NCBI RefSeq assembly: GCF_025024155.1
Contig: NW_026251751.1
Span: 124,001-188,000 of the forward strand
Length of the DNA: 64,000 bases
Origin: Gamsiella multidivaricata
Lineage: Eukaryota > Mortierellomycota > Mortierellomycetes > Mortierellales > Mortierellaceae
Direction of reading: 5' to 3'
In this document: positions 20,829 to 35,007 of the stretch, one piece after another
Layout of the letters: every line of letters begins with the position of its first letter
Numbering within the stretch: position 1 is the stretch's first letter
Program-made: the position numbers and the translations under genes
Notes under the pieces: generated by a model
Databases searched by the model: none
Seen by the model: the letters and a program-made list of their open reading frames with translations, nothing else
Told to the model about the DNA's origin: nothing

Positions 20829-21617
20829 TTACTTGAGCCACTTGCGGTAGCTTTGGACCAAAGTCTCTTGGCTAGGTGTAGCTTTCTGAACAGTGCTCCT
20901 CTCAAGAACCGCATCCTTCCATTCAAAGAAGCGCTTCAGCTCCGGGTTGCTCTCTACAGTGATGTCCTTAACTCCGTTGTATTGGGTGAGGAGAAAGAAT
21001 CGGGCCAGGAAGGGAGCGATCGCCAGATCTGCGAACGTGAACTTGTTGCCCAAGAAGAAGGATCCCTCGCCATCGGTCTCCTTGCGGTGTGCATTAAGCA
21101 ACAACTTGTTGAACTTTCCGAGCTCGACAATCAATTCCTCGCGGTGCTTGGCGGCCTCGGCGCTGTCGAGGGTGAAGGCAGTCTTGTGGTGAACAGGCTG
21201 GGTGCGGGCACCCCAGTGGTGGATCAAGTAGCGGGTCTGAGCACGCTGCAGGGGATCCGAAGGGAGGAGACTGGTTTTATTTTTTGAAAATTGGTGGAGA
21301 ATGAATTAGCCATTGTCGTCTTGGGATATTTCGATATTAGTTCAGCTCTGCTGGAGAACTTACCCAGCCTCGGGATGGAGATCAGCCAAGTACTCGGCAA
21401 CGAAGAGCGACTCGAGAATGATGTGCTTGTCGTCGACCTTCAAGGCAGGGACCTGGCCATAGGGGTTGATATCCTTGAGGTACCAGTCAGGACGGGGGAC
21501 AGAGAGATCGATGGAGACGACCTCGTGTTCAGTGTTGGTCTCTGCTGCTGCGATGACAGCACGGGCAGCATAGGGGCAGAGGTCAGAGTTGTAGAGGACG
21601 AACTTTTGGGCAGTCAT
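20829..21617 (-). CDS. Glutathione S-transferase (CPYA active site, omega-like)
   Basis: Two exons (21617-21364 and 21270-20829) give 231 residues. The thioredoxin-like N-terminal domain has LYNSDLCPYAARA with a catalytic-type cysteine in the omega/dehydroascorbate-reductase arrangement, then NPYGQVPALKVDD and the glutathione-binding ES pair (ILESLFVAEYLAD). The C-terminal helical domain has FFLGNKFTFADLAIAPFLAR and the N-capping motif expected of GSTs. Omega-type GSTs act as thiol transferases and dehydroascorbate reductases rather than classical conjugators; specific activity here is inferred. The start at 21617 (MTAQKFVLYNSDL) fits the family. A GA-repeat leader (21654-21672) and a TATA-like ttttata (21723-21729) lie upstream, suggesting a regulated promoter. 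Confidence 0.9.
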
Positions 21618-23052
21618 GGTGGTAATATCTTTAGGCAAAAGAAAATGGCGGGATAAGAGAGAGAGAGAGAAAGTGAATAGTGAAAAGAATGGGGACTGGT
21701 AGTGTGGGAGCATCCATGGCCCCTTTTATACTCTGCAATGTTGCAGAAAGAGAAGGGCTAAACAAGATTCCAGGATTCGAAATGGCCAGCCAATTGGAGC
21801 CCGGGTTGGATCGCCCGATCGAAACCTCCCAAATGCTCCATACGCATCCCATTATTAAGCGCGGCTTTTGACGACGTCAGTAGTATCATTTATGCGAACT
21901 CTGGTGCAACAGAGCCATCTGAGCTATCTGAGCACGAATTGCACCATCCTTCCTTTGCTTCTCCACTTCCATTATTAAGCAGCGCGGTGCAAGACTCAGC
22001 AACGGCCATCATCCGTGCTTACAGAGGGACAACAATGAAGAAATGAAAAATGAGGCGAACATTTGTGCAGATCACACCATTTTTTTTTTATTATCACTCT
22101 CCCTTTTTTTTTTTCCTGTGAAAGCTCATTGAGTCCGTTTGGGATCTACACGTGAGTACGCGGCGCGTCTGTTTCGTCAAACGGTCGCCTACATATAGTG
22201 CAACAGCACCATTCAAGTAGGTCCATATGCCACAGAAGCAAACAAAAACAACCGCAACAGGCAGTGCTCCCCCCAAGCAATCCCTACTCATGATGCTTAT
22301 TGAGTATAGCTATAGCGATGACAGTGACAGATGACTGGGTGATTAGATATCTAGGGATCGTTAGCGGTGAAATACCGTGTCAACTATCGACTTTTTTTTT
22401 TTTTTTTTTTTTTTTTGGTGGGGAGGGGGTGGAGGGGATGAAATGATCCACCAACGGAACTCTAGTCAAGAAAATCTTCAAGAACCGGGATCCAAAATGT
22501 GAAAATGGGTATTTCCAAAAAAAAAAAAAAAAAATCAGTCAGGTTGTGAGGCAGTAGATTGTCGATTCCTTCCCGAGCTCCTGGAGATCCAATTCTGCTA
22601 GTGGCGCACGCACGCAGGCGTACCTGTGAGAAGCTCAAGCGTGAACGAGGATATTGTGTGTATTTTAGCTACAAGAAGACTTTTCGAGCAGCCGTCCAAA
22701 AAGGACTGGGTTCTCCTTAAGGTACCGGTCTGGTCGAGATGGTGCTGAGGTCGATATGGATGAGTTCATGTAACCTGTTTTATCTCCGCCATTAGCGAGC
22801 ACTGCATGGGCAGGGGCACACGGACAGAACCTGTTATAGAGGATGAGCCTTTTGAACCGCTGCCATATTTTGCGAAATAATTTATGAGAGAGGACAACGA
22901 ATACGGATACGGATATGAAATTGTGATTTGGAAATAAAAGCGCATTACTCAGCTTCGCCTAAAATCTATGTATATGAGCATCGTGTGAGATCTTCGAATA
23001 AGGCACTCTGGCGTAAGGATCATTTTATTCTATTGTTTCCTCCTCTCCTCCG
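21618..23052. other. Intergenic region with long homopolymer tracts
   Basis: About 1.4 kb without a gene. It holds the GST promoter (TATA-like at 21723-21729), a run of about 26 T at 22391-22416 followed by a G-rich purine patch, and about 18 A at 22518-22535. Short frames on both strands are not convincing. No tRNA or other RNA fold was recognised. Confidence 0.45.
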
Positions 23053-24693
23053 CTATTGCTGCACTAAGTTAGGCAACGCACCGAATCCATTAGCGCCGGC
23101 TACCCCTGTTGCTGGGACACCAGACTCCTTTGCGGCTGGGAAATTTCTCCAGTTCAGAAGCAAGCCCTTCAAGGATCGAATCTCGCTCTTCAATGCCGAT
23201 TCAGGAGTCGTTGGATCCGTCAGTCCTCCTTTACCAGAGGCAGCTGCGCCAGCAGTGTTGTATCCATAATACCTTGAGGTTGGGTACGCAATCGAACTCG
23301 TCAGCGCATAAGTCTCCTTGGTGATGTACTCTGCCAGATCTTGTGTCGTGGCCCTCGTAGCCTTCAGTTGCTCAAAATTCATGCTGTTGGCGTGCGTTTC
23401 CAGTTTCTTTGAAAAGCCGTCCAGCTGCTTGACAGTCGATGGATTAGTTGTCAATGGTTTTGTAGCGATGCTTGTTTCTGTCGAAACCGTCAATGTCTTG
23501 TTTGTAATTGACCCTGTCTCGTCCTCTTCTTCCTCTACAGTCGTCTTGGTGTCCTTGATCTTCTTGACCGGCACACGGTTGCTGCCGAGGTGGAGACCCT
23601 GCAGATATTCCCTGTATCCCGAAAGCCGCTCCTTAAGTTTGCTCAGCAGCTCTGTCTGGGAGACCGCCAACTTTTGCCGGGCACTCGTGATACCACGGAC
23701 CATGGGGTATATTACTTTCTACGTTGGCGATACAGAGCCGTTCAAGAAGTGTTAAAATCAATGCCATTTGATCCCAGTAGTTGCGCTCTCAAGAAAAATA
23801 ACTGCGATCTGTATATTTGCGGCTTCCTTACCTGGACAAGAATTGATGTCAAGACAGTGACACCTCCAGAGATCAACATGGCGATAACCAGCTTTTTCTT
23901 GAATGCATTCGGATCAACTACAGCCTGTTGCTGCTGTGGAATATACATTGGCTGGGCATATGCTTGCATTGGAGCATAGTTACGGGGAGGAACTGGAGGC
24001 GGGACTGAATTGCTCGATACCGGTGCGGTAGATGGCTGGTATGGCTGCTGCAATTGCTGTTGTGGTGGAGGAGTGGTGCTAACAGCAGGCTACAGATCAA
24101 GAACGTTCATTGTGATGTTAATAGGCTGCTACTCTGCAAGTATGCGATCCGATATGACTGCAAATAGCGTGGCAAATTGTCCTTACGGCAGATGCTGTTC
24201 CAATAACTCGGGCTTTTGCGAGCTCGATTTCCTTTGCTGTCAGACCCTTTTTTTCCAGGAACTGGGTCTTTTTGGACTCTTCGGCCGACTGAACACTGGG
24301 TGAGGAAAGGAACGACACTGCCTGCTGAACCATGTTCTCACGAACGGGCGCATCCGAAACGGGGGCTGCTGTGGCGGTTGCTGCTGCTGCTGCCACCGGA
24401 GTAGCCGTCGAGGTGGCGATCGGTGCTGGCGCTGCGGGAGCCGGTGCTGCTGTGGTTGACGGGATTGTTGAAACACCAGCATTGTTGTTAGCGGCGTTGG
24501 CTCGTGCAGCTTGTGAGACCTGCTGGGCCTTCTCTCTTGCCTCCTTCTGACGCTTCAAGAGGGCCTCACGACGTTCATTCCTCTGCTCGGCTGTCAGGGC
24601 CTGTCCATCGCTGTTGTTCCCCTGCAGAAGTTGACGAACAGGGTCAATTGACTGGGCTGGGGGATTGGTGGTGGGGTTGCTATCGTCGCTCAT
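23053..24693 (-). CDS. PEX14: Peroxisomal membrane docking protein PEX14
   Basis: Three exons (24693-24187, 24089-23832, 23718-23053) give 476 residues, all phase 0. Residues about 110-150 form the conserved Pex14 N-terminal three-helix domain (ENMVQQAVSFLSSP, then FLEKKGLTAKEIELAKA), which binds the WxxxF motifs of Pex5. A proline-rich segment (VPPPVPPRNY) resembles the SH3-type ligand that engages Pex13. A hydrophobic segment (KLVIAMLISGGVTVLTSILV) is the single membrane span. The C-terminal part is charged with coiled-coil potential. An alanine/threonine-rich low-complexity linker precedes the conserved domain, which is therefore about 100 residues further in than in many homologues. The role is docking of peroxisomal matrix-protein import. 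Confidence 0.92.
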
Positions 24694-25214
24694 GGTCCTT
24701 GAACGGTACAGTGCAGGTACCGACTGAAGTCCTGAAGTGAGATCGGGTAGAGAAGAGTAAGTGAAAGCGAATGAGTAATGGGGAGTAAAGTGAACGGCGG
24801 GCGAGGGAAGCGGGGAAAGAGAGTTCGATCATCATGTGATGATAGTCATTAGCTTCGGAACCGAAAAAAATCGAGGCCGAGGGGGCCGAGGGGTTGCCTC
24901 TCATTGGCTCTGTGGGTTAGTGCCTAGAGACTGGACCCTGGGAGGGCTACCTTACCCTTTACAACATAGATTTGGATAAACTGGCCATTGCATGATTCCA
25001 GGATGGCATACAGTGCAGAATGTTTTACGCCAGAAATGGTATCTCCCTCATGTTTATCAAGGAATCGCATGCTACAGCGGTTTAATTATCAAGGACCCTC
25101 ATAACCTGCAGACAACACGATGAGTTGTGGGCAATACAAGGATGCGTGCTTGATTTATTGAATGTAGATGTGTGTATGATACAATGCTTGAGACCATGTT
25201 AGGCTCCTCACCAT
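24694..25214. other. Intergenic between PEX14 and LYS1
   Basis: About 520 bases containing the upstream region of PEX14 and the 3' region of LYS1, both on the minus strand. No distinct motif was recognised. Confidence 0.4.
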
Positions 25215-28291
<3,077 letters not shown>

Positions 28292-29653
28292 ATGCCGGTC
28301 TTCACTCAGATATGCTCTCCCGATCCTGTTGCGGACCCAGCTGCTGCCGTGACCATCTGCACCTGCGAGTGTCTCCCGGACGAGAACACCATGCTCATCG
28401 ACTCTTCGGAAGGTACAAATACCCTCGGCACCAATGGACAGAGTGGACTGTTCGTTTATATCGACGGCGTCCGTCATTGGGCTACCTGCGCCCTAAACGC
28501 CGCCACCAATTCTCATGCAAATCTCAGCGACAGAAAGATGGCACTTCTCAAACAGCAGCAGCAACAGAAGTCAATTGGCGGCCTCGCCCTACTTCGGAAA
28601 CCACCCGTTCCTGCGACCCCTCAGCGGTATGATCCATTCTCACCCGCGCGTCTTCGACCAACTAAGACCTCGCATCTGTACGCAGGGAGCCGGTTCAGGG
28701 GCAAGCAAAAGTCTGGAAGCAGCAGCTATGATGTCATGGTCGACATTAAGGTATGCACAATGCAGAATGAATTCAGATGCTTAAATGTTGGTTTGATCCG
28801 TTCACACGATAACCCATAGCTATTTTACTGTTCATTTACAAACAGGATGTCAATCTGGCGGACTCGTCATTATGCGGATACCTACACATCAACGGACTCA
28901 CCGAGGAATACCCCGAACTCACCACGTTTTTTGATGCCGAGATAATCGGGGATGCACACCCTTTCGTTACCAAGAAATGGGAAGCAGACGCAAAGACGGA
29001 TAAGGAACACTGGGTAAGTTGATTCTGAAGGAGGCTCAACGGAGACATGTGGTTAATAGCTCGAGGTTCGAGATGGATATGCATGATAGACACAGATATG
29101 TTCATCTTGGAAGCAACTGCTTCTCAACAGTAACACGTCAGCACACATGACCGTGTTTAATAACCTGTGGCTCACCTACATCTTTATTTCTTGCTTTCTT
29201 TTCTGCTGCATATAAACTTTATGTAGATGATGTTCAAGCCGTTTCATCCTATGAGCGATTCCTTTACACAAGAAAAGTTCAAGTACGACTTTCAGAACCA
29301 GGATGTGATCTTCATGCGCTGGAAAGAGCATTTTTTAGTTCCCGATCATCACGTCGAGGGCATCACGGGCGCCAGCTTTGCGGGCTTTTATTACATCTGC
29401 TACAACAAGGTCACCGGCGAGATCGACGGCTACTACTTTCATCGTTCCAGCGAAAAGTAAGATTCATCTTTATTTCATCCTTCTTTTTCTCCTCAAATAC
29501 GTGAAACCATTAGATATAGTAGTCTCTTTTTTGTTCGCATTTCTGATCCTTTGGATATTGTCACTATTCATTCTCATTCTTAGATTTCAAAATCTGATGC
29601 TGACGCACATCCAGGACCAACCAATATCGTTTGGATCGTACGAGTTCCGCTAA
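28292..29653 (+). CDS. GID4: GID4-type substrate receptor of the GID/CTLH E3 ligase
   Basis: Four exons (28292-28750, 28846-29013, 29227-29456, 29584-29653) give 308 residues. After a low-complexity N-terminal part (GVRHWATC, a run of glutamines) the conserved beta-barrel begins at GSRFRGKQKSG, followed by CGYLHINGLTEEYPELTTFF, FVTKKWEADAKTDKEHW, QDVIFMRWKEHFLVPDHHV, GASFAGFYYICYNK, YYFHRSSEKFQNLMLTH and the terminal SYEFR. Human GID4 and yeast Vid24 share this set. The receptor recognises N-terminal proline degrons and, in yeast, directs gluconeogenic enzymes to degradation on glucose refeeding. The N-terminal segment with a cluster of cysteines (ICTCECLP) is not part of the known core. It is transcribed away from LYS1. 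Confidence 0.95.
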
Positions 29654-32159
29654 GTGCGCACCCTCTATCCGTTAGTCCGATTGGCTACCTTGCCAAATAG
29701 TCAATATCTTCGAGCAGCTCATGGACTCTTTCCTTACTGCTGCCTGTACATATTCTTTTATCTTTGCTATCTGTTTGTTTTCTTCGTCGTTTTTTTTTTC
29801 TTGCCTAAACCCTCAAACAAATATCCTATTCTACCCGTTACTTTTCTCGCTTTGCGGCCTTTGTCCCTGGCCTTGGCTAAAGTCTTCCATTCATGAATAA
29901 CGTCGAGAGGAGGAATGAATTACCTCTTATTGTACATAGTTAATAAAACACACAAATTCTGAGTATTAGTATCGTGTGTTCATTGATAGCCACCATGGGC
30001 TTCCTTGCTCGCCTGTCTCAGCGTGATTGTCGACATTCAGTGTTTTTCAGCCATGCGTGAGGCGTCCGATATTTGTGCATATCCTTCTATAGATAATGGA
30101 AAAGCGCTCAAGAAGTAGCATTGTAGGTTGACTAGTACTTCTTTGAGCCAACAGGGTCTTCTTACAGACTATGAGTATATTAAATTTCTGATTCTTTGGA
30201 CCTCCAGAAGCTGTTTTACTGGACCGCATAGCCGCAGCCTTGTACGACATGGCACACCAAATGCTTCAAGCTGATCAGCTTCCTAGGGGGGGGGTTGCAT
30301 GAACATTTTTTTCAAAAGAAGAATTGTTCAAGATGGTACGAGGAATCAGACTAATCGTCGGTGTTCATTCTATGCAAATTGACGCAAGATGGTGTCACAG
30401 ACCGTAAATTAAACCGTGGAAATAGGCTCAATTTGATGCTAGTCGAGCCTGCAAACATATATACTACTATCTATGATAGGCCATTTGAGGTTATCCAACT
30501 ATGGGTCGCGCTCCAGGCCGCGGCAAGGTATCGTAACCTTGTGTGATCGAGTATGATTTCCATACTAACCTAGCCATCCGCATCAATCTAACTGAACGCA
30601 AAAATCGCATCTCCTTACTGCAGCATGTCCTGAACTATTGAAGAAAGCAGAAAAAAAAAGAAAATCCCCTGAAATGTCTTAGGTGGGGCTTGGTCGATCG
30701 AGTACTCTTGTATCATGTAAAGGCATCGAGCTGAATTGGATGCAGTGAGCTGCATGACCCAATCGTCAAAGGAAGGGACAGTTGCCTACAGCAAATATTC
30801 ATAGACATTCTCTTTTCATGGAGTTACTACTTACCTGCCTTTCTTTTTTTTTTTTGGTAGCACATGCACGGGAAACTGGCATCTCAGAAGAAATAGAACC
30901 TATGCCTTGGCTGAGTCGATCGAATCGAAATGGAACAGTATATTATCGATCGTGGAATTGTGGTCTTCATCACTTTTCTTGCGCCCTAGAATATGGCACT
31001 GCATACAGCTTACTAGACCCAGGTCCCCAATCTTAATGATCTAAAACCTGCTTCCGTCTACCATATCCCTTATCGTCAGGTGGCATTCTGCACTCTTGCC
31101 ATGCAATTTGATTACTGACTAGTCAACAGCCTCGGATTATAGTACAATCTATCCATGCAGGAAAAACCCACGGGCGCTGTGGAAGCTAGCAAAGGTGATT
31201 CTGGAAAAAAGAGATTCTATCTCTGGTCAACAAAAGACCATGCTCAGGAATTTTGTCCACTGGCATACGAATGGACACAGGGCTTTTTTTTTTTTTTTAT
31301 AGCGCGCTGTATGTCAGCTACTGATGTTCTGCCCGTTAAGGTTCAGCCCCCGACATGAACGTATTGTAGACTAGTGTAACACACGGGTGAAATGGGAGCG
31401 GCATGAACGAGTCCAAGCGTATGATTGGCGGAGTTGGACCTCGACTGCGTGCTGCGCCTGGTCCTTTCCCTGAAAGAGGTCTTTGATGGACTATTAGTCA
31501 AAAATCATTTCTTGGGCACATAGCCTTTCATGCACGTTCGGGGGGGTCAAGTTTGACACGTCTGACGTTCGTTTATGACTAAAATAGAAAATGCCCTTCC
31601 CCCCCCCCCTTAGCTTGCCTGCAGTTAGTGTACTCCACATGGGCACCGCCACCGTTAGGCAAGGTGTATATTCTGCCTGCTTGGATTAGCGGATTAGACA
31701 GGACTACCATCAAGCGCGTTGTTTTACATCACTGTTGGCATTCCTGCCGGCAGAATTTCTGCCGGCGTAGCAAAGGGTAGAATTAGTTCCTTAAAATACA
31801 TCCCTTAGTCTTCAAAGACGTATAAAGACCGTTGCTTTTCCTCCTATTCTATTTCTCATCAACCGCTCACCATTCAACTGACCTTCAAGCACCTTCAGCG
31901 CTCAGCTCTCAACCCTTCATAAACCTCGCCTTCCTCGTAGGTTGCCCCATACTATGCTCTAGCTTCCAGTCGAGACAGCTCTGCCGCGTGCTTTTGATCC
32001 AGTACTGACTTGAACATCTTTCTTCTTTTACCTTCCTCAACGTTAAATGGCGCCCCATTGGCTTTCTACCGATCTACGTCTATAAACCGATCTGGTGGCG
32101 CCTATCTTTTTGATCCATACTCTCTAATAACCATTACCCCCCACCCTATCTACAGCAAC
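29654..32159. other. Long gene-free interval
   Basis: About 2.5 kb with no gene that I can support. Short frames exist, for example one with a hydrophobic start at 30818, but they lack conservation signals. Homopolymer C and G runs occur near 31538-31610. A TATA-like tataaag at 31821-31827 may belong to the secreted-protein gene at 32160, which would then have a leader of about 300 bases. Confidence 0.45.
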
Positions 32160-32414
32160 ATGCACAAGTCCTTGGTCCTCCTCTCTGCTTTCTTGTTCGG
32201 CGCCGCCGTCGTCCAGGCCAGCCCTATTCCTGGTGGCTCCTGGTGCTACAATCCTCAAAACGAACCCTTCTGGGGAGCCGCCACCTCCAGCTGCTGTAAC
32301 GGCTGGATGGGCGAGGACCGTCGCTGCCATGATATTCCCAACTGTCAGGCCTTCTATTCCTGTTGTATCGACAAGTGGCACAGCGGCAACCATCTCACCG
32401 ACAAATGCACCTAA
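32160..32414 (+). CDS. Small secreted cysteine-rich protein
   Basis: Single-exon gene of 84 residues. The N-terminus is a clear signal peptide (KSLVLLSAFLFGAAVVQA followed by S-P, a plausible cleavage after about residue 20). The mature part has eight cysteines in a C...CC...C...C...CC...C order (GSWCYNP, SSCCNGW, RRCHDIPNC, SCCIDKW, DKCT at the end), compatible with four disulfides. The size and pattern are those of fungal effector-like or antimicrobial small secreted proteins; no named family is recognised and no activity should be assumed. The chosen ATG gives the signal peptide directly; an upstream extension of the frame to 32010 is likely leader. The stop codon TAA is itself the start of a 23-base A run (32413-32435). 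Confidence 0.75.
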   Translation: MHKSLVLLSAFLFGAAVVQASPIPGGSWCYNPQNEPFWGAATSSCCNGWMGEDRRCHDIPNCQAFYSCCIDKWHSGNHLTDKCT

Positions 32415-32448
32415 AAAAAAAAAAAAAAAAAAAAATGGTTAAACGCCG

Positions 32449-32480
<32 letters not shown>
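32413..32480. repeat. A23 tract facing T31 tract immediately after a stop codon
   Basis: Positions 32413-32435 are all A and begin within the TAA stop of the secreted-protein gene. After a 14-base spacer (tggttaaacgccgc) positions 32450-32480 are all T. In RNA this would fold as an A/U hairpin over the start of the 3' untranslated region. Confidence 0.9.
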
Positions 32481-33269
32481 CAATGTCATAGTAGGCTACC
32501 TACTTGGATTATTTCAAGTAACAAAAATATTATTAACGTAGTTAGTGGAAGTTGTAGGAATAACCTGATGGTGCGTCTTTGAAAAAAAAAAACCATAAAT
32601 ATCTGGTGTCTCATTTTGCGCGTGTAGCATGTCAATCGTTGTAGAAAGCCATGTTGAATAACTTCCTTGAGGTCAAAATGCATGAAAAGAAAAAGGCAGA
32701 AAACACGCAGAACTTAAGGTGAGAGTAATTGCCCATCCCAGGGGGGTTTGCAGCATACGAAGGGAACTTGATTTTTCAAAAGGTCAGCGAGCTAGACTGC
32801 TTAGAGAGAGAGAGAGAGGATTCGCTCCCTTAATTCCTGCGAGAACACTCATTGTTTGGAGAAGCTGGCGTGTCAAACAGTGTACGGACCTGCAGGCTCT
32901 AAGCTTTTGTCCTACAAGAAGGTGGGCCCGTTCCGCTGAAAAAATATGTGACCTCCGGTTCTAGTATCGCCCATTCTTTCCATCCTTATTTTTTTTATAT
33001 ATTCTCCTCTTCTTTTTTATTCCTCCCATTCTTTATTTCGATCCCTCTCTCTTTTAAAAAACACAGGTAGCATAACGCTCAAAGTTTTGGATCAGTAATC
33101 CTTTCCAGGTGCCTTGGCTGTCGTAAACGCTGAGAACGTAGTTTAACTCCTGGCGGACGACAGCAAGCCGAGAATAAACAAAGACGCGAGTGGGCAAATA
33201 TCACCAAAAGGTAACAGGCGAACCGTTGGGACTAACACCTACCACCACTATCTTATTTTCCCAGTACTG
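32481..33269. other. Intergenic, nothing recognised
   Basis: About 790 bases between the secreted-protein gene and a decayed coding region. There is a GA run at 32804-32819 and pyrimidine-rich sequence at 32975-33060. No gene is supported. Confidence 0.4.
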
Positions 33270-34090
33270 CATTGAGTAGGATGATGCTATTCTTGCAGGA
33301 GGAGAGGAATCCCAACAGCCTCTCGCTCACACCCCCCGCTCAGCCCTCCTCTGAAATTGCACCTGCCCCCTTGGACCTAAACACAACTGCTGCCCTTGTG
33401 AACAGCACCAAAACCCTCGACACAATCTACACTTCTTTATGCCAGCTACGCGCGTCCATTCTCTATGGAATCAAATGGTTGAGCTATCCTTGGACTTGGC
33501 CTTTGAACCAAAGCTTCGTCGTGTGATCAACATTCACGGTGCGTTTACCTCCCAGGGGTAAAATGATATTCTCTGTCCCACGAGTTCCGTTATTCCAGGT
33601 TCCACTCTTACTGCTGAACCCTTAAATTTCCCTGGACGCGCCACCGACCATGTGCGCTGACGGTCCATACACTACATGGGAGCCATCGATAGAGTTCAGG
33701 CTGCGCTGGCTCGTGCTCCAATGAAAGACAGGAAAGCCATGATTGAAGCATTTGGCTCCAATACACGGAATACCTTGGACCTCTGTTAGCCCAACTTTTC
33801 GATCACCGAGTTCAGAACACCAGTTAATTGCATCCCTGAAGATGGATCTGAGGTATCTATGATACGTTGAGGGGGTTTTTCGTGAAGCCGATGTTGCTGA
33901 GCGTGCTGATGTCTCTCAACTACAGTTGCTGTGCGAATCTCTGAAAGAGAAAGCGAATAAACATTTCTACAGTACACCTTTTGTCAGGATATTGTTACCA
34001 CTACATGACTACGCGTGCTTGGAAACCACATCCTTGTTATCACAAGAGGGTGCCACAAGAACCCTGTGCGTGTACATTAAAAATGATTAA
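33270..34090 (+). pseudogene. Decayed unknown gene
   Basis: Continuous coding-like segments are scattered over shifting frames. They include QMVELSLDLAFEPKLRRVIN near 33470-33535, a possible intron (33540-33599), STLTAEPLNFPGRATDHV, then after a stop IHYMGAIDRVQAALARAPMK and IEAFGSNTRNTLDL, another stop, and after a frameshift ADVSQLQLLCESLKEKANKH and RILLPLHDYACLETTSLL ending near 34087. At least three stops or frameshifts interrupt an otherwise protein-like composition. I do not recognise the ancestral family. Confidence 0.45.
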
Positions 34091-35007
34091 GTGACCCTAA
34101 TAAGGGAACCAAGCAAAGTTCTCTCGATAGCCTAGTGTTGTGCGTTGCAGCGATGGTGTTGCTAATGCATATTAAGGTTGTAGGTTTAGCTTGAAAAAAA
34201 AAAAAAAAACTTGCTCTTGATTGTTTCTGTGCCCAACTCTTGAGGTAAACAATCGCCTGCACATTTTCTCCACAACTTCCTATAAACCTTGTGGCGCTGA
34301 TCCAATCCTGTGGTCTTGTAGGGAGGCGGCAATGTGGCCCCTCAAAGGTGTGCGCTGTTAGAGGATGCTACCTTCTACATATTCCACACTTTGTTCGTGG
34401 ACGCGTTCAGACTCTCAGTCAAGGGATGTAGTCCTGTCCTTGGAAAATCGAAAACGCGGCGATGAGAAAATTTCGGTTGCCTGGGGGAAAAGGAAAGCCA
34501 TATCCAGGGGCCACGCAGAACACGAGAGCCAAAGCGCAGGAAAACAAACTAGAGGCAATATTCCTTGAAGGTTGACTGGACTCATTATTCATGCGTACTT
34601 ATCACTTTATCAGCATGTATGTCGAGGCCTCCACAGAGATACTAACCGGAATACAACATGTTCTTTCGGCAGGTCCAGTGCAGACCAGAAAGATTAGTTG
34701 TCCAGATGACCATCAGCAACCTAACCTTCACCAACAGTTCTTTTATGCGCATTTTTTTTCGCTTTCAACAACTGTAGTACAGTACATGTGAATATTGAAT
34801 ATGCGAGGAAGCAGCCTAGGCGGCCATTTGTTTCTATGCTTCGAAACACATGATGTGTACCTGCTGCGGCCAGCCCTTTTTTATTCCATTTTAACTTTCC
34901 CCCAATTACCAGGGGAATGTAAATACATAAATACCGACAACTCTTTTCTCTTTACCCCACACAATCTAGCACAAAAGAGCAAACACCAAAAGAATCATTT
35001 CCATACT
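34091..35007. other. Intergenic upstream of RS-family paralogue 4
   Basis: About 900 bases. Poly-A at 34194-34209 and short open frames without recognisable motifs. The last 130 bases hold the leader and an AT-rich segment (ttttttattccattttaac, 34878-34896) that may serve as the promoter of the gene at 35008. Confidence 0.4.

Noticed and set aside
23318..23755. Plus-strand frame opposite PEX14 exon 3
   Set aside because: Antisense shadow of a recognised PEX14 exon.
30818..31036. Short frame with signal-peptide-like start (MELLLTCLSFFFLVAHA)
   Set aside because: The hydrophobic part is coded by a T run, only two cysteines follow and no conservation or promoter signal is visible.
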